A DNA stretch of 64,000 bases from Lachnospiraceae bacterium AC2029 (GCA_000703065.1 JNLK01000001.1:2750001-2814000), one strand, 5' to 3'. Shown: positions 1-9,481, counted from the stretch's first letter. The notes: generated by a model not told the origin, from the sequence alone. Translations and numbers: made by a program.

Positions 1-1
1 C

Positions 2-1081
2 TATCGTATGCTGGTGTCCTCCGTGAAGATGGACGGTGTATCCCGTGAGGTGGTCCGCGGAGAGACGATTCAGGTGGGAAGAGGCGTGAACAGGATCGAG
101 ATCTTCCCGGAGGTCCTCAACTATACCATCGATGATCCTTTCGTCAGCTATTATCTTGAGGGCTTTGATTCGGAGCCGACCATTGTATATCAAAGCGAGC
201 TCTCCGCCGTGACGTACACGAACCTTCCGACCGGAGACTACACCTTCCATCTGGCTGTCATCGACAGTACAAAGGGTGTTATCCTGGAGGAGAGTACGTA
301 CCGGATTGAAAAAGAAAAGGAAATCTACGACAACCACTGGTTCATTATCTACATGGTGATCGTTGCCATGATCGCGGTGGCCTGGTTCACCTGGTTTATC
401 GCAAGGACACAGGGACAGAAGGCGATGGCGCTTCAGCAGAAGCAGCTGGAGCTTGCAAGACAGCAGGTTGAGATGGGCAATCAGACCATTCTTGCCATCG
501 CCAAGACAGTGGATGCGAAGGACGAAAATACCAGCCAGCATTCCCAGCGTGTATCGGAATATGCCGTCATGATCGGACGGGAGCTTGGCTTCGATGATCA
601 GGAATGCGAAAACCTGCGGAAGGCTGCGCTGCTGCATGATATCGGAAAGATCGGTATCCCGGATAAGATCCTGAACAAGCCGGCCCGGCTGACGGATGAA
701 GAATATGCCGTGATGAAGAGTCATGTAGTCCGGGGCGCTGCGATCCTGAAGGATTTCACGCTTGTGGAAAATGTGGTGGACGGCGCACTCTACCATCATG
801 AACGCTACGATGGAAAAGGCTACGCCAACGGACTGAAGGGAGAGGAGATCCCCATCTACGGACGGATCATCGGAGTCGCGGACGCATTTGACGCCATGAC
901 TGCGAACCGTGTATACAGAAAGAAGCTGGACTTTGACTTTGTGATCGGAGAGCTGGAGCGCTGCAGCGGAACACAGTTCGATCCCGAGATCGCCGGCATC
1001 ATGCTGAGGCTGATCAGGGAAGGTAAGGTCGACGTGGAAAGGATTTACGGAAAGGTTGCAGAGGATAATGCAGGATCGTAA
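2..1081 (+). CDS. HD-GYP domain signalling protein with Y_Y_Y sensor (5' partial)
   Basis: The reading frame is open to the left window edge, so the N-terminus is missing. What remains is, in order, a beta-sandwich resembling the Y_Y_Y domain that usually follows a beta-propeller sensor (about bases 50-310), one membrane segment (about 340-405), a short linker helix, and an HD-GYP domain. The HD motif HDIGKIGIPD begins at base 634 and the degenerate GYP region HHERYDGKGY near 793. HD-GYP proteins hydrolyse cyclic di-GMP or related dinucleotides, so the likely role is an outside sensor controlling a cytoplasmic phosphodiesterase. The end overlaps the start of the following BMP-type gene, which suggests translational coupling. 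The substrate nucleotide is not proven by sequence. Y_Y_Y is inferred from position and strand pattern. Confidence 0.85.
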   Translation, partial: YRMLVSSVKMDGVSREVVRGETIQVGRGVNRIEIFPEVLNYTIDDPFVSYYLEGFDSEPTIVYQSELSAVTYTNLPTGDYTFHLAVIDSTKGVILEESTYRIEKEKEIYDNHWFIIYMVIVAMIAVAWFTWFIARTQGQKAMALQQKQLELARQQVEMGNQTILAIAKTVDAKDENTSQHSQRVSEYAVMIGRELGFDDQECENLRKAALLHDIGKIGIPDKILNKPARLTDEEYAVMKSHVVRGAAILKDFTLVENVVDGALYHHERYDGKGYANGLKGEEIPIYGRIIGVADAFDAMTANRVYRKKLDFDFVIGELERCSGTQFDPEIAGIMLRLIREGKVDVERIYGKVAEDNAGS

Positions 1082-2279
1082 AAACTTACTATTAATAACG
1101 ATAATCACTTCGCTGGTGATGGTCGGGATATTTATCGGCATCCATTATGTCTCACTTGCCATGGATGACTCCCGTGAGTTTATAACGGTGGGGTTTGTAT
1201 ATGACGGAGATGAAAGCACTCCCTATACCGCAAATTTCATCAAGGCGGAAAAGGCGGTTCGTGAGAAGTTCGGAATCAGGGTGCACGTGATCGTGAAGAG
1301 CAATACTCACAGCTCGGACGGAGGAGAAGATGCCATAAGAGAGCTGGTGGCGGATGGCTGTGATCTGATCTTTACCACCAGTATCGGATACGGCGAGGCG
1401 GCAAAGAAATGCGCGGGGGAGTTCCCGGCCGTTCAGTTCTGCCAGGCAACCAGCATGGATGCGAACGATGATCCGGTGTATGAGAATTACCACACCTTCA
1501 TGGGAGAAATCTATGAAGGAAGATACATCTCCGGTGTGATCGCAGGCATGAAGCTGAAGGAAATGATCGATGAGGGCGTCATCACGGTGGATCAGGCAAA
1601 GGTCGGATATGTGGCTGCCTATCCCTTTGCCGAGGTGATCTCCGGTTATACCGCCTTTCTGCTGGGGGTTCGGTCCCAAGTGCCGGAGGCTACCATGGAT
1701 GTGAAGTATACCTACACCTGGTCCAGCTACAACATCGAGAAAAACTGTGCCGAGGAACTGATCGCACGCGGCTGTGTGATCCTGTCCCAGCACTCCGACA
1801 CCACCGGTCCTGCGGTTGCCTGTGAGGAAATGTTTGCGGAGAAGGCGGTCTATCATGTGGGCTATAACCAAAGCATGATAGATATCGCACCGACAACCTC
1901 CCTGATCAGCGCCAGGATCAACTGGGAGCCATATATGGTCTCGGCGTGTGAGGCAGTCCTCGAGAACAAAAAGATCGAGAAATGCGTGAAGGGACAGGTG
2001 CATGGAAATGATGTCGGAGCCGGCTTTGATGAGGGCTGGGTCGAGATGCTGGAGCTGAACAGCCTGGTTGCGGCCAAGGGAAGCGATGAGAAGATAGAGG
2101 AATTGAAGGAAGAATTCAGGAAGGGAAAGATCGAGGTATTTAAAGGGGATTATACCGGCGTGAACCCCGATGATCCGAACGATACCTATGATCTTAACAA
2201 GGGATATAAGGAAAATAGTGAGCATTCTGCACCAACATTTCACTATGTTTTGCAAAATGTTATAACTATTGTCGAATGA
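1068..2279 (+). CDS. Membrane-anchored BMP/PnrA-type substrate-binding protein
   Basis: This protein has an N-terminal uncleaved-looking membrane anchor (about residues 5-25) followed by a type 1 periplasmic-binding fold of the BMP (basic membrane protein, PF02608) family, which usually binds nucleosides. The opening strand GFVYDGDESTPY and the later segments with TTSIGYGE and AKVGYVAAYPFAEV are typical of the family. No lipobox cysteine is present, unlike most transporter lipoproteins. The ATG at 1068 is preferred over a TTG at 1056 because AGAGG lies just upstream; the gene overlaps the HD-GYP gene by 14 bases. No ABC permease or ATPase is adjacent, so it may act as a ligand sensor for the HD-GYP partner rather than as part of a transporter (inference). 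A strong terminator follows. Confidence 0.8.
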   Translation: MQDRKNLLLITIITSLVMVGIFIGIHYVSLAMDDSREFITVGFVYDGDESTPYTANFIKAEKAVREKFGIRVHVIVKSNTHSSDGGEDAIRELVADGCDLIFTTSIGYGEAAKKCAGEFPAVQFCQATSMDANDDPVYENYHTFMGEIYEGRYISGVIAGMKLKEMIDEGVITVDQAKVGYVAAYPFAEVISGYTAFLLGVRSQVPEATMDVKYTYTWSSYNIEKNCAEELIARGCVILSQHSDTTGPAVACEEMFAEKAVYHVGYNQSMIDIAPTTSLISARINWEPYMVSACEAVLENKKIEKCVKGQVHGNDVGAGFDEGWVEMLELNSLVAAKGSDEKIEELKEEFRKGKIEVFKGDYTGVNPDDPNDTYDLNKGYKENSEHSAPTFHYVLQNVITIVE

Positions 2280-2294
2280 AAAAAATTTTAAGTC

Positions 2295-2347
2295 ATGGAT
2301 CTGATATATTTTGCACAGAAGAGATATATCAGATCCATTTTCTTTTG
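2295..2347 (+). terminator. Rho-independent terminator
   Basis: A perfect 15-bp inverted repeat (2295-2309 with 2324-2338, core GGATCTGATATAT) with a 14-base loop is followed by a T-rich tract (TTTTCTTTT). It separates the HD-GYP/BMP pair from the glucanase gene. Confidence 0.85.
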
Positions 2348-2407
2348 TATATTTGTACTATCAAGTTGTGTTCGTAGCACATATTTTTAAGAAAGGAGTC
2401 TATGCGA

Positions 2408-5400
2408 ATGACGAAGAAAAGACTGGCAACCAGAAGTATTGCCATGGCCATGACCTTCGCTATGGCATGTCCGGTTCTCGGACAGACAGGAACTGCCTAC
2501 GCAGCAGGGACCGATTCGATTGCTGATGCGTACAAGGACCAGGGCTATCACCTTGTCTGGAATGACGAGTTTGAGGGCACATCACTGAACACAGACGATT
2601 GGAACATTGAAGAGCATGCCCCCGGATGGGTAAATGCAGAGCTTCAGGCTTACGGAGATCCCGACAATCTCGAGGTTTCCGACGGAACTCTGAAGATCTA
2701 TCCGAAGGCAGAGAAGAAGGCGTCCTCAGGGGAAGTTGATGCGGATATTCTGGAGGGCGATGGATTTGATTCGGTAAACTGGAATGGAAATACACAGGGG
2801 ACAGGAGATGCCGATTTCGTTTATGAGAATGGAAAAGCTATCATTACCATCAAGAATTCGGGCTCTTTGGACTATCATGTTCAGTTCCAGCAGGAGAATC
2901 TCAGCGTTGTTGAGGGACATGAATATGAGTTTAAAGTTAAGGCAAAGTCAAATGTTGCCAGAAATGTAAAGATCAATTTCCTGGATATTGCAAGAAGTTA
3001 TGCATGGTATGCAGGAGGACAGGTATACACATTAGGAGAAGAAGAACAGGAGATTACCTTCAAATTCTCACCGGATGGATTAGGTGATGAGGAAGGCAAG
3101 GAAAGAATCACTACTGATACACTTGCCCTTCAGTTCAGCTTTGGTAAGCTTGGTGATACAGACGCAGATACCGCAGCAGCAACAGTAACTCTTTCAGATG
3201 TTTCTGTTGTAGACCTGACGGCAGGTCAGACAACCCAGTACAAGCAGGTTCTTAAAAACGAAGGCTTTGATTCCGCAGACTGGATAGGATCTACGCAGAG
3301 TACCGGAGTAGCTGATTTCAAATATCAGAATGGAGCTGCAGTTGTCACCATCGAGAATTCGGGCTCTTTGGACTATCATGTTCAGCTTCAGCAGGAAAAT
3401 ATCAGCGTTGTTGAAGGACATGAATATGAGTTCCGGGTAAAGGCAAAGTCAGATGTTGCAAGAAATGTAAAGATCAACTTCCTGGATATTGCGAGAAATT
3501 ATGCATGGTATGCAGGAGGACAGGTATACACATTAGGAGAAGAGGAACAGGAGATTACCTTTAAATTCTCACCGGATGGATTGGGTGATGAGGAAGGCAA
3601 GGAGAGAATCACGACAGATACACTTGCCCTTCAGTTCAGCTTTGGTAAGCTTGGTGACACAGAAGCAGATACCGCAGCAGCTACTGTGACGCTTTCCGAT
3701 GTGTCAGTGGTTGATCTCTCCGAAGAAGTAAGTGGAAAAGTAGATGTAAAGAAAGACTATAATTACACCTCCGGACGTGTTTCCACACAGAATAAGCATG
3801 ATTTCGTATATGGCTATTTCGAGGCTCGTTTACGTGTTCCGGAAGGAATGGGATATCTTCCCGCTTTCTGGCTGATGGCAACCGATGAGGACGATTACGG
3901 CGAGTGGCCCAGATGTGGTGAGGTTGACATCATGGAGGTTATGGGACAGAACATCAAGAAGTCCTATCATACCATCCACTATGGTTATGATAATGACAAG
4001 GGACACAAAGAAGGTCAGTCCACATTGACTCTGGAGGAAGGCGATTTCAGCAACGAGTTCCATACCTTCGGTCTTGACTGGGAGCCGGGCAAGCTTACCT
4101 GGTATGTGGACGGCGTTGAGGTTGGTTCTCAGACATCCTGGTATGCAGGAAACAGCGCTGAAGAGCGTCTTGCATATCCGGCACCCTTTGATCATCAGTT
4201 CTATGTGATCCTGAACCTTGCCATCGGCGGAAGCTGGGTAGGTTATCCGGATCAGGACGTAGTTGATGATATGGAGAATCAGAACTTTGAGATCGACTAT
4301 GTAAGAGTATATCAGAAGGATGCAAAAGAATATGCGGCTATGGAAGCGAAGCTGACAGAGCCCGAACCGGAAGAGGTTGTATATCGCGAGCCGGATCAGT
4401 ATGACAACTATGTAGTAAACGGCGATTTCCAGAAGAATCTTAAGGCGATGGACTCGAAGGAGGATAACTTCGAACTTCATCTGGAAGAAGATTGTGAAGG
4501 AACCACATATGAGATTAAAAATGGTGCGATCAGTATCACTCCGGATAACGTAGGTTCAGTGGCACACAGTGTTCAGCTGAAACAGACCGGTATTCCAATG
4601 TTTAAGGGCTGGGAGTATGAGCTGACCTTTGATGCATATGCAGATGAAGCAAGAAGTATGATCGTTGATATCGAGGGACCGGATCATGGCTGGACCAGAT
4701 ATCTTGCCAATACAACGGTTGATCTGACAACAGAGAATCAGCCCTACACATTGACATTTACCATGAATGAAAAGACGGATGCGAATGGAAGCCTTGAGTT
4801 TAATCTCGGAATGCAGAATTCCACAGTACCGGTTCACATTTCTAATGTTAAGCTGAAGCATAAGTCCGGCGAGGAGATCGTCGACGTATTCCGGAAGTCA
4901 GTCGGATCAGACGGAAACTATATATACAACGGAAAGTTTGAGCAGGGCGAAGGCCGTCTGGGATACTGGGATGTTGATACGACAGCCAATAAGAAGGCTA
5001 CAGTCAGTGTAACAAATGACCTGGCTCAGGATGGCACAAGAAAGAGAGAGCTGAATGTTAAGGTTGTTGTTCCGAAGGGCGCAACAGAGCTTCAGCCGGT
5101 AATTGTTTCCCAGGGAGAGCTGTCACCGATCGGTACAGGTTCTTATGTACTCAGCTTTGATGCTTACAGCACATCGGGAAATACAGACGGGATCAAGGCA
5201 GTTGTAGGCGGAAAGAAGTATAAGCCCACACTGACATCAAAGAAGAAGAATTACAGCTACAATATCAAGTTTAACTCCGGTCTTACCAGAGAAGAATCAG
5301 AGGTTAAGTTCCTCTTCACCAAGCCGGGTACCTATTATCTGGACAATGTGGTTCTGACAGAAGCATCCATGATCAAGAACGGATACCTTGATGCAGAACT

Positions 5401-6421
5401 TGCGGGATATGCATATGCTCCGTATGGTACCGGTGCAGCCACCTTCAGCGTAGCAGCAGAGGTTGACGGACGTAAGAATGTCCTGGATGCAGATATTGAA
5501 GCTGTAGGCGATGCTGACTGGAATGTACAGATCAAGCAGGGTGGTATCCTGCTCGAGAAGGGCAAGAGCTACAGACTTACCTATGACGCAAAGTCTACAG
5601 TGGCACGTACAGGTAGCGTGGGTATGCAGAAGGATGGATCGAAGGATGATGACTGGACGGTATACTCCGGCGGTACCTGGATCGATCTCACAACAGAGTG
5701 GAAGACCTTTACGAAGGAATTCACTATGGAAAAAACTACTGATCCGTCCGTATTCCTCAGTATCGCAATTGGTCGCCTGAATGATGAGGAAGTAGGAGCG
5801 CACCATGTATACTTCGATAACTTCGAGCTTATTGAGATTGACGCTGATGGTAATCCGGTAGCGGGTGCAGCAGAATCCAAGATCGATAAGACCTCCGACG
5901 TTTACAAGGTACCGACCTTCACAGGTTGGAAGACAACCTCCAAGGGCAAGATGTACTATGTAAAAGATAAGGCAGTCAAGAAGCAGTGGAAGCAGATCGA
6001 CAAGAAGTGGTATTACTTCGATGCAGACGGTATCATGGCATCCAACGAGTGGATCGAGGGTTACTGGCTGAACAAGGACGGAAGCTGCACTTACAAGGGT
6101 AAGGCAAGCTGGTGCAAGGACGACAATGGCTGGTACTACATGGATACCAAGAAGTGGTATGCTAAGAATCAGTGGCAGAAGATCGACGGCAAGTGGTATT
6201 ACTTCAAGGCTAATGGCTACATGGCAGCAAATGAGTACTGCAAGGGCTACTGGCTGAACAAGAACGGTACCTGGACCTATGAAGCTAAGGCATCCTGGAA
6301 GAAGGATAAGGTAGGCTGGTACTACATCGATACCAAGGGCTGGTATGCTAAGAGTGCATCTTATGTGATCGACGGCAAGAAGTACAACTTCAATGCCAAG
6401 GGTTACTGCACAAATCCGTAA
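2408..6421 (+). CDS. Secreted GH16 beta-glucanase with inserted and C-terminal CBMs and cell-wall-binding repeats
   Basis: A signal peptide covers about residues 1-33 (ending AYA). The family 16 glycoside hydrolase starts with HLVWNDEFEG, but its jelly roll is interrupted after about residue 105 by two nearly identical CBM4_9-like modules (to about 440), then resumes at YTSGRV. It carries the catalytic motif GEVDIME (nucleophile and acid/base E505 and E510, with D507 between). After the catalytic domain (end about 632) come three more CBM4_9-like modules, each opening with an NGDF, NGKF or NGYL type strand. About 160 residues of aromatic choline/glucan-binding-type repeats (KWYYF, GWYYMD) follow for cell-surface attachment. 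The expected role is endo-hydrolysis of beta-1,3 or mixed beta-1,3/1,4-glucan outside the cell. The ATG at 2408 is chosen over 2402 because AGGAG at 2394-2398 is then 9 bases away. Exact specificity is uncertain. Confidence 0.93.
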   Translation: MTKKRLATRSIAMAMTFAMACPVLGQTGTAYAAGTDSIADAYKDQGYHLVWNDEFEGTSLNTDDWNIEEHAPGWVNAELQAYGDPDNLEVSDGTLKIYPKAEKKASSGEVDADILEGDGFDSVNWNGNTQGTGDADFVYENGKAIITIKNSGSLDYHVQFQQENLSVVEGHEYEFKVKAKSNVARNVKINFLDIARSYAWYAGGQVYTLGEEEQEITFKFSPDGLGDEEGKERITTDTLALQFSFGKLGDTDADTAAATVTLSDVSVVDLTAGQTTQYKQVLKNEGFDSADWIGSTQSTGVADFKYQNGAAVVTIENSGSLDYHVQLQQENISVVEGHEYEFRVKAKSDVARNVKINFLDIARNYAWYAGGQVYTLGEEEQEITFKFSPDGLGDEEGKERITTDTLALQFSFGKLGDTEADTAAATVTLSDVSVVDLSEEVSGKVDVKKDYNYTSGRVSTQNKHDFVYGYFEARLRVPEGMGYLPAFWLMATDEDDYGEWPRCGEVDIMEVMGQNIKKSYHTIHYGYDNDKGHKEGQSTLTLEEGDFSNEFHTFGLDWEPGKLTWYVDGVEVGSQTSWYAGNSAEERLAYPAPFDHQFYVILNLAIGGSWVGYPDQDVVDDMENQNFEIDYVRVYQKDAKEYAAMEAKLTEPEPEEVVYREPDQYDNYVVNGDFQKNLKAMDSKEDNFELHLEEDCEGTTYEIKNGAISITPDNVGSVAHSVQLKQTGIPMFKGWEYELTFDAYADEARSMIVDIEGPDHGWTRYLANTTVDLTTENQPYTLTFTMNEKTDANGSLEFNLGMQNSTVPVHISNVKLKHKSGEEIVDVFRKSVGSDGNYIYNGKFEQGEGRLGYWDVDTTANKKATVSVTNDLAQDGTRKRELNVKVVVPKGATELQPVIVSQGELSPIGTGSYVLSFDAYSTSGNTDGIKAVVGGKKYKPTLTSKKKNYSYNIKFNSGLTREESEVKFLFTKPGTYYLDNVVLTEASMIKNGYLDAELAGYAYAPYGTGAATFSVAAEVDGRKNVLDADIEAVGDADWNVQIKQGGILLEKGKSYRLTYDAKSTVARTGSVGMQKDGSKDDDWTVYSGGTWIDLTTEWKTFTKEFTMEKTTDPSVFLSIAIGRLNDEEVGAHHVYFDNFELIEIDADGNPVAGAAESKIDKTSDVYKVPTFTGWKTTSKGKMYYVKDKAVKKQWKQIDKKWYYFDADGIMASNEWIEGYWLNKDGSCTYKGKASWCKDDNGWYYMDTKKWYAKNQWQKIDGKWYYFKANGYMAANEYCKGYWLNKNGTWTYEAKASWKKDKVGWYYIDTKGWYAKSASYVIDGKKYNFNAKGYCTNP
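2764..3718 (+). repeat. Tandem duplication of a CBM-like module inside GH16
   Basis: Two copies of an about 450-bp unit are offset by 501 bp (167 codons). For example, the string GGCTCTTTGGACTATCATG starts at 2861 and again at 3362, and long stretches of both copies are nearly identical in DNA. This points to a recent duplication or ongoing gene conversion. Both copies lie within the split GH16 catalytic domain. Confidence 0.9.
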
Positions 6422-6480
6422 ATAATCACCCCCCCAAAACAGGGATGTCATAATAGATATCCCGCGAGAGTATGAAAAGG

Positions 6481-6519
6481 CGATGGTATGGAAGAAATTC
6501 CATACCATCGTTCCTTTTG
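6481..6519 (+). terminator. Rho-independent terminator of the glucanase gene
   Basis: A 13-bp perfect stem (6481-6493 with 6498-6510, core CGATGGTATGGAA), GAAA tetraloop, then TTCCTTTTGT. It lies 60 bases after the glucanase stop codon. Confidence 0.85.
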
Positions 6520-6583
6520 TGCGTAAAATGAGCCTTGCACAGCGAGGGCCTGGCGATAAAAGAAATGCAGATGTTCCTTACGT

Positions 6584-6612
6584 ATGATATAATAGCCAGG
6601 GGATTGCCCGAA
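6584..6612 (+). promoter_or_regulatory. TATAAT box followed by GCCAGGGGATTGCCC leader repeat
   Basis: A consensus -10 (TATAAT, 6588-6593) runs straight into AGCCAGGGGATTGCCCGAAC. The same TATGATATAATAGCCAGGGG arrangement recurs at 15131, upstream of the NlpC/P60-like gene. No convincing -35 box is seen. It probably marks the promoter and 5' leader of the CPBP gene. Confidence 0.5.
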
Positions 6613-6707
6613 CGTTGCGAAGCAAAAGCATCGTACAATTAGCCGAAAGCGATTGCTTACCCTGGCGGGAGGATTCAGGGGAGATATCAGAATGAGGAGA
6701 AGTAGAA

Positions 6708-7760
6708 GTGCGTATTCAAAACGAGAACCAGCAGAATACACAGGTTGAACTGAAGCCAGGTACAGCGACACAGGTGCCACAGCAGCCGTCAGCACCGGCA
6801 CGTACAGGGGCGCTGGCAGATTATGAAAGAAGCTGCAAAAAGAAGACTGATCACTGGTTCGTGGCTTCGCTGATCGCATTTCTTCTGATAGTTGTCGGTT
6901 CGGGAATCGTGGTTGTGCTCTATCAGGGGTTCGGGATCGATATAGATGCGACGGATATGCAGAAGGCTGCGGCGGAGGCAGGGATCAGTCCGGCTGCCTA
7001 TGAGTTTTGGAAGTACTCCACATTTATCGGGATCTGGATCCTTACATTCATCTGGATGGCTGTGCGGAGAGAGGATCGCCCCCTGTTTCGATTCATGCGT
7101 CCGGATAAGAAAGGAAACCGCTTTCGATGGATCCCGGTCGGAATCCTTGCCGGCTTTGCCGCAAATGGTTTCTGTATTCTGATGTCTGTGTTGAGCAGGA
7201 ATGTGGAACTGGAGTATACAGAGCCCTCCATCGGATGGATGCTCCTGCTCTTTCTGGCAGTAGTGATCCAGTCAGGAGCGGAGGAACTGATCTGCAGGGG
7301 TTACCTGTTCCAGAAGCTGCGACGCAGATACCGGAGTCCCTGGGTGGCGATTATACTGACCATGCTGATGTTTGCAGGCTTCCATCTGGGAAATGACGGG
7401 CTGAGTTTCTGGGCCATCCTGAATCTTCTTGAGGTTGGATTACTGCTGGCTCTTGTGGTGAATTATTTCAACAGCTTCTGGTGGGTTGTGTTCTTTCACA
7501 CGGCCTGGAACTATACTCAGAATATCCTGTTCGGACTGCGGAACAGCGGGCAGGATGCGGTTTATTCCATGTTCAGACAGAAGACACAGGGAACGAACGG
7601 CTTCTTTTTTGATACCGGATTTGGAGTAGAAGGTTCTCCCGGAGCGGTTCTGATCCTGGGACTGATGATCCTGGGGATACTCATTTTCGTGAAGAGAAAG
7701 AAGCTTAGGCCGGTGGACCTTTGGGAGAAGGAAGACAGGGACGAAAGAAGAATAGGATGA
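6708..7760 (+). CDS. CPBP (CAAX/Abi) family intramembrane metalloprotease
   Basis: A multi-spanning membrane protein of 350 residues with a proline- and glutamine-rich cytoplasmic N-terminus of about 45 residues. It has the family motifs in order: EELICRGYLF (EExxxR; glutamates and arginine), GFHLGND (histidine) and FFHTAWNYTQN (HxxxN) in the last third. CPBP proteases cleave prenylated or other membrane proteins; bacterial members serve in bacteriocin self-immunity or maturation. The GTG start at 6708 is preceded by GAGGAG eight bases away, and no in-frame ATG gives a better fit. It overlaps the next gene by four bases (ATGA), so the two are co-translated. No bacteriocin gene is visible nearby; substrate unknown. 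Confidence 0.88.
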   Translation: MRIQNENQQNTQVELKPGTATQVPQQPSAPARTGALADYERSCKKKTDHWFVASLIAFLLIVVGSGIVVVLYQGFGIDIDATDMQKAAAEAGISPAAYEFWKYSTFIGIWILTFIWMAVRREDRPLFRFMRPDKKGNRFRWIPVGILAGFAANGFCILMSVLSRNVELEYTEPSIGWMLLLFLAVVIQSGAEELICRGYLFQKLRRRYRSPWVAIILTMLMFAGFHLGNDGLSFWAILNLLEVGLLLALVVNYFNSFWWVVFFHTAWNYTQNILFGLRNSGQDAVYSMFRQKTQGTNGFFFDTGFGVEGSPGAVLILGLMILGILIFVKRKKLRPVDLWEKEDRDERRIG

Positions 7761-8422
7761 ACGAGATAAATGAGTTAAATAAGCCAAATGAGCCGGAAAC
7801 GAGCGCGGTAACGAAGGATAATGGTGAAACACCATCCGGGAAGAAGGGCAGGGGCGTGGTAATCGCTCTGGTGGTCATATTACTTCTGATCGCCGGCGGG
7901 ATCGCGATTTATTTCCTGGTACGAAAGCCAGCCGACACGCCGGAGGGTATAGCCCAGAAGATCCTTGATGCATCGGCTAAGCAAGACTGGAAGACCGTCA
8001 TAGACATGACACCGGATGAGGTACTGGAGCTCCTACTCAGTGCCGATCAGGAGCTGCTGCAGAAGAAGGGACTTACATCCGCCGGGGAGATCCGGAAATG
8101 GGCGTTGGAGCATGCAGAGGAGATCAAGGATCCTACGAACGGGAATGAGGTGAGAAACCCGAAGGTGGACGAGGTGGTCGCCATATCTCCGGAAGAATAT
8201 CTCGATCTGTTCCTGGCGGGGGAAGATGATAATACGATCTATCCATTTCTGAAAAGCAAGGATGAGATCGCAATAGTAAAGATCAGTTACATCATGGTGG
8301 ATAAGGATAATAATAAGGAGTTGGACAGGAAGGACACGGTGGTTGAATACCGGAAGGGTGGAACCTGGTATCCGATGACCGGGCTCCAGGTGATCTACCT
8401 TATGTTCCAGTACATAGACTGA
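7757..8422 (+). CDS. Membrane-anchored protein of unknown function
   Basis: A 221-residue protein with a hydrophilic N-terminus (about 35 residues), one membrane helix (GVVIALVVILLLIAGGIAIY region) and an extracytoplasmic domain that starts with TPEGIAQKILDASAKQDW. That opening resembles the helical start of NTF2-like DUF4878-type lipoproteins, but the match is only a general impression. It starts inside the CPBP stop codon (ATGA), so it is translationally coupled to the protease and may be its partner or substrate (inference). A longer TTG start at 7721 lacks a good ribosome binding site. Confidence 0.75.
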   Translation: MNEINELNKPNEPETSAVTKDNGETPSGKKGRGVVIALVVILLLIAGGIAIYFLVRKPADTPEGIAQKILDASAKQDWKTVIDMTPDEVLELLLSADQELLQKKGLTSAGEIRKWALEHAEEIKDPTNGNEVRNPKVDEVVAISPEEYLDLFLAGEDDNTIYPFLKSKDEIAIVKISYIMVDKDNNKELDRKDTVVEYRKGGTWYPMTGLQVIYLMFQYID

Positions 8423-8545
8423 TACCGGGGGCAAAAGATTGCGAACGACGTGCGTGCGGTATCACAGATGGGAGGCGGAATACCTTTTGGGCCAGGCATC
8501 ATGGAATTCCGGGCGCCCCGTAGAAACAGAAAGAGGAGAGATCGG

Positions 8546-9385
8546 ATGATTCAGGATATAGCACCTTCGATAATGGACATCAGTTTCAGTGACAGGAGGC
8601 CCTCAAGGGATTCGGTCGTCATGGTTTTCCGGGAGGGAAAGATCCTGGCGGCATATCATGAACCGGAGATCTGCTTTCCGGGAACCGAAGATGTAAATCC
8701 CGAAGTGCTGAAGGATACGGTATATCTTTTTACCGTGGATACCACGGAGTATTTCCTTTTGAATGACGGCCCCGCAGAGATGCAGGGTTTTGAGTATCAG
8801 TCCGTGAGGGATCTCCGCAAGCTGAAAACGGAGAATACCACGGCGCTGTTCGCCGCATTTACCGCATATCATCTTTCCGTCTGGTATGATGCCAATCGGT
8901 TTTGCGGACATTGCGGAAAGCCGATGGCGAGAGATACGGTGGAACGTGCCATGTGCTGTCCGGACTGCGGGAATAAGGTGTATCCCCGGATCAACCCGGC
9001 GGTGATCATCGGGATCCGGAACGGTGACAGGATCCTGATCACCAGATATCGGACCGGATATGCGCATAACGCGCTGGTGGCGGGTTTTGCGGAGATCGGA
9101 GAGGCCCTGGAGGATACCGTTCGGCGTGAAGTGATGGAAGAGGTAGGTGTGAAGGTGAAGAACATCACCTACTACAAATCCCAGCCCTGGGGAATGGCTC
9201 AGGATCTGCTGGTGGGCTTCTTCTGTGATCTGGACGGAGACGATACTATCCGGATGGACGAGGGTGAGCTGAAATATGCAGAGTGGGTAACGCGGGAAGA
9301 ACTGGAACTGCAGCCCAACGACATCAGTCTTACTAATGAGATGATGAAGGTGTTTAAGTATAGTGATCCCGGAGTCGAAGGGTAG
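8546..9385 (+). CDS. nudC: NADH pyrophosphatase / NAD-cap decapping Nudix hydrolase (NudC)
   Basis: The protein has a variable N-terminal domain, a four-cysteine zinc ribbon (FCGHCGKPM, then CCPDCGNKVYPR), a complete Nudix box (GFAEIGEALEDTVRREVMEE with the GX5EX7REUXEEXGU spacing) and the NudC array SQPWGMAQDLL downstream. NudC cleaves NAD(H) to NMN(H) and AMP and removes NAD caps from RNA. About 279 residues is normal for the family. ATG 8546 is used because GAGGAG lies seven bases upstream; an extension to a GTG at 8450 would add unrelated basic sequence. Confidence 0.93.
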   Translation: MIQDIAPSIMDISFSDRRPSRDSVVMVFREGKILAAYHEPEICFPGTEDVNPEVLKDTVYLFTVDTTEYFLLNDGPAEMQGFEYQSVRDLRKLKTENTTALFAAFTAYHLSVWYDANRFCGHCGKPMARDTVERAMCCPDCGNKVYPRINPAVIIGIRNGDRILITRYRTGYAHNALVAGFAEIGEALEDTVRREVMEEVGVKVKNITYYKSQPWGMAQDLLVGFFCDLDGDDTIRMDEGELKYAEWVTREELELQPNDISLTNEMMKVFKYSDPGVEG

Positions 9386-9434
9386 GTTGTCCCGGTGATG
9401 ATCCACAGTATGCATATTATGTGTGTGGTATGAC

Positions 9435-9470
9435 AACGAAAATGCCCCGCGGCTGCGGGGCGTTTTCGTT
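9435..9470. terminator. Bidirectional terminator between nudC and the Rel-like gene
   Basis: The GCCCCGC (9444-9450) / GCGGGGC (9455-9461) stem has a GGCT loop and is flanked by A-rich sequence on the left and TTTTCGTTTT on the right. It can therefore terminate both the rightward nudC and the leftward synthetase transcript. Confidence 0.85.
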
Positions 9471-9481
9471 TTATCACGACA

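Noticed and set aside
1690-2077. Short minus-strand frames within the BMP gene
   Set aside because: Arginine/serine-rich antisense frames without start signals.
2764-3718. The glucanase duplication as an assembly artefact
   Set aside because: The copies differ at many scattered positions and both keep the reading frame, so a true duplication is more likely.
5297-6508. A 403-codon minus-strand frame over the glucanase C-terminus
   Set aside because: Arises from the repeated wall-binding codons on the plus strand; crosses the terminator at 6481.
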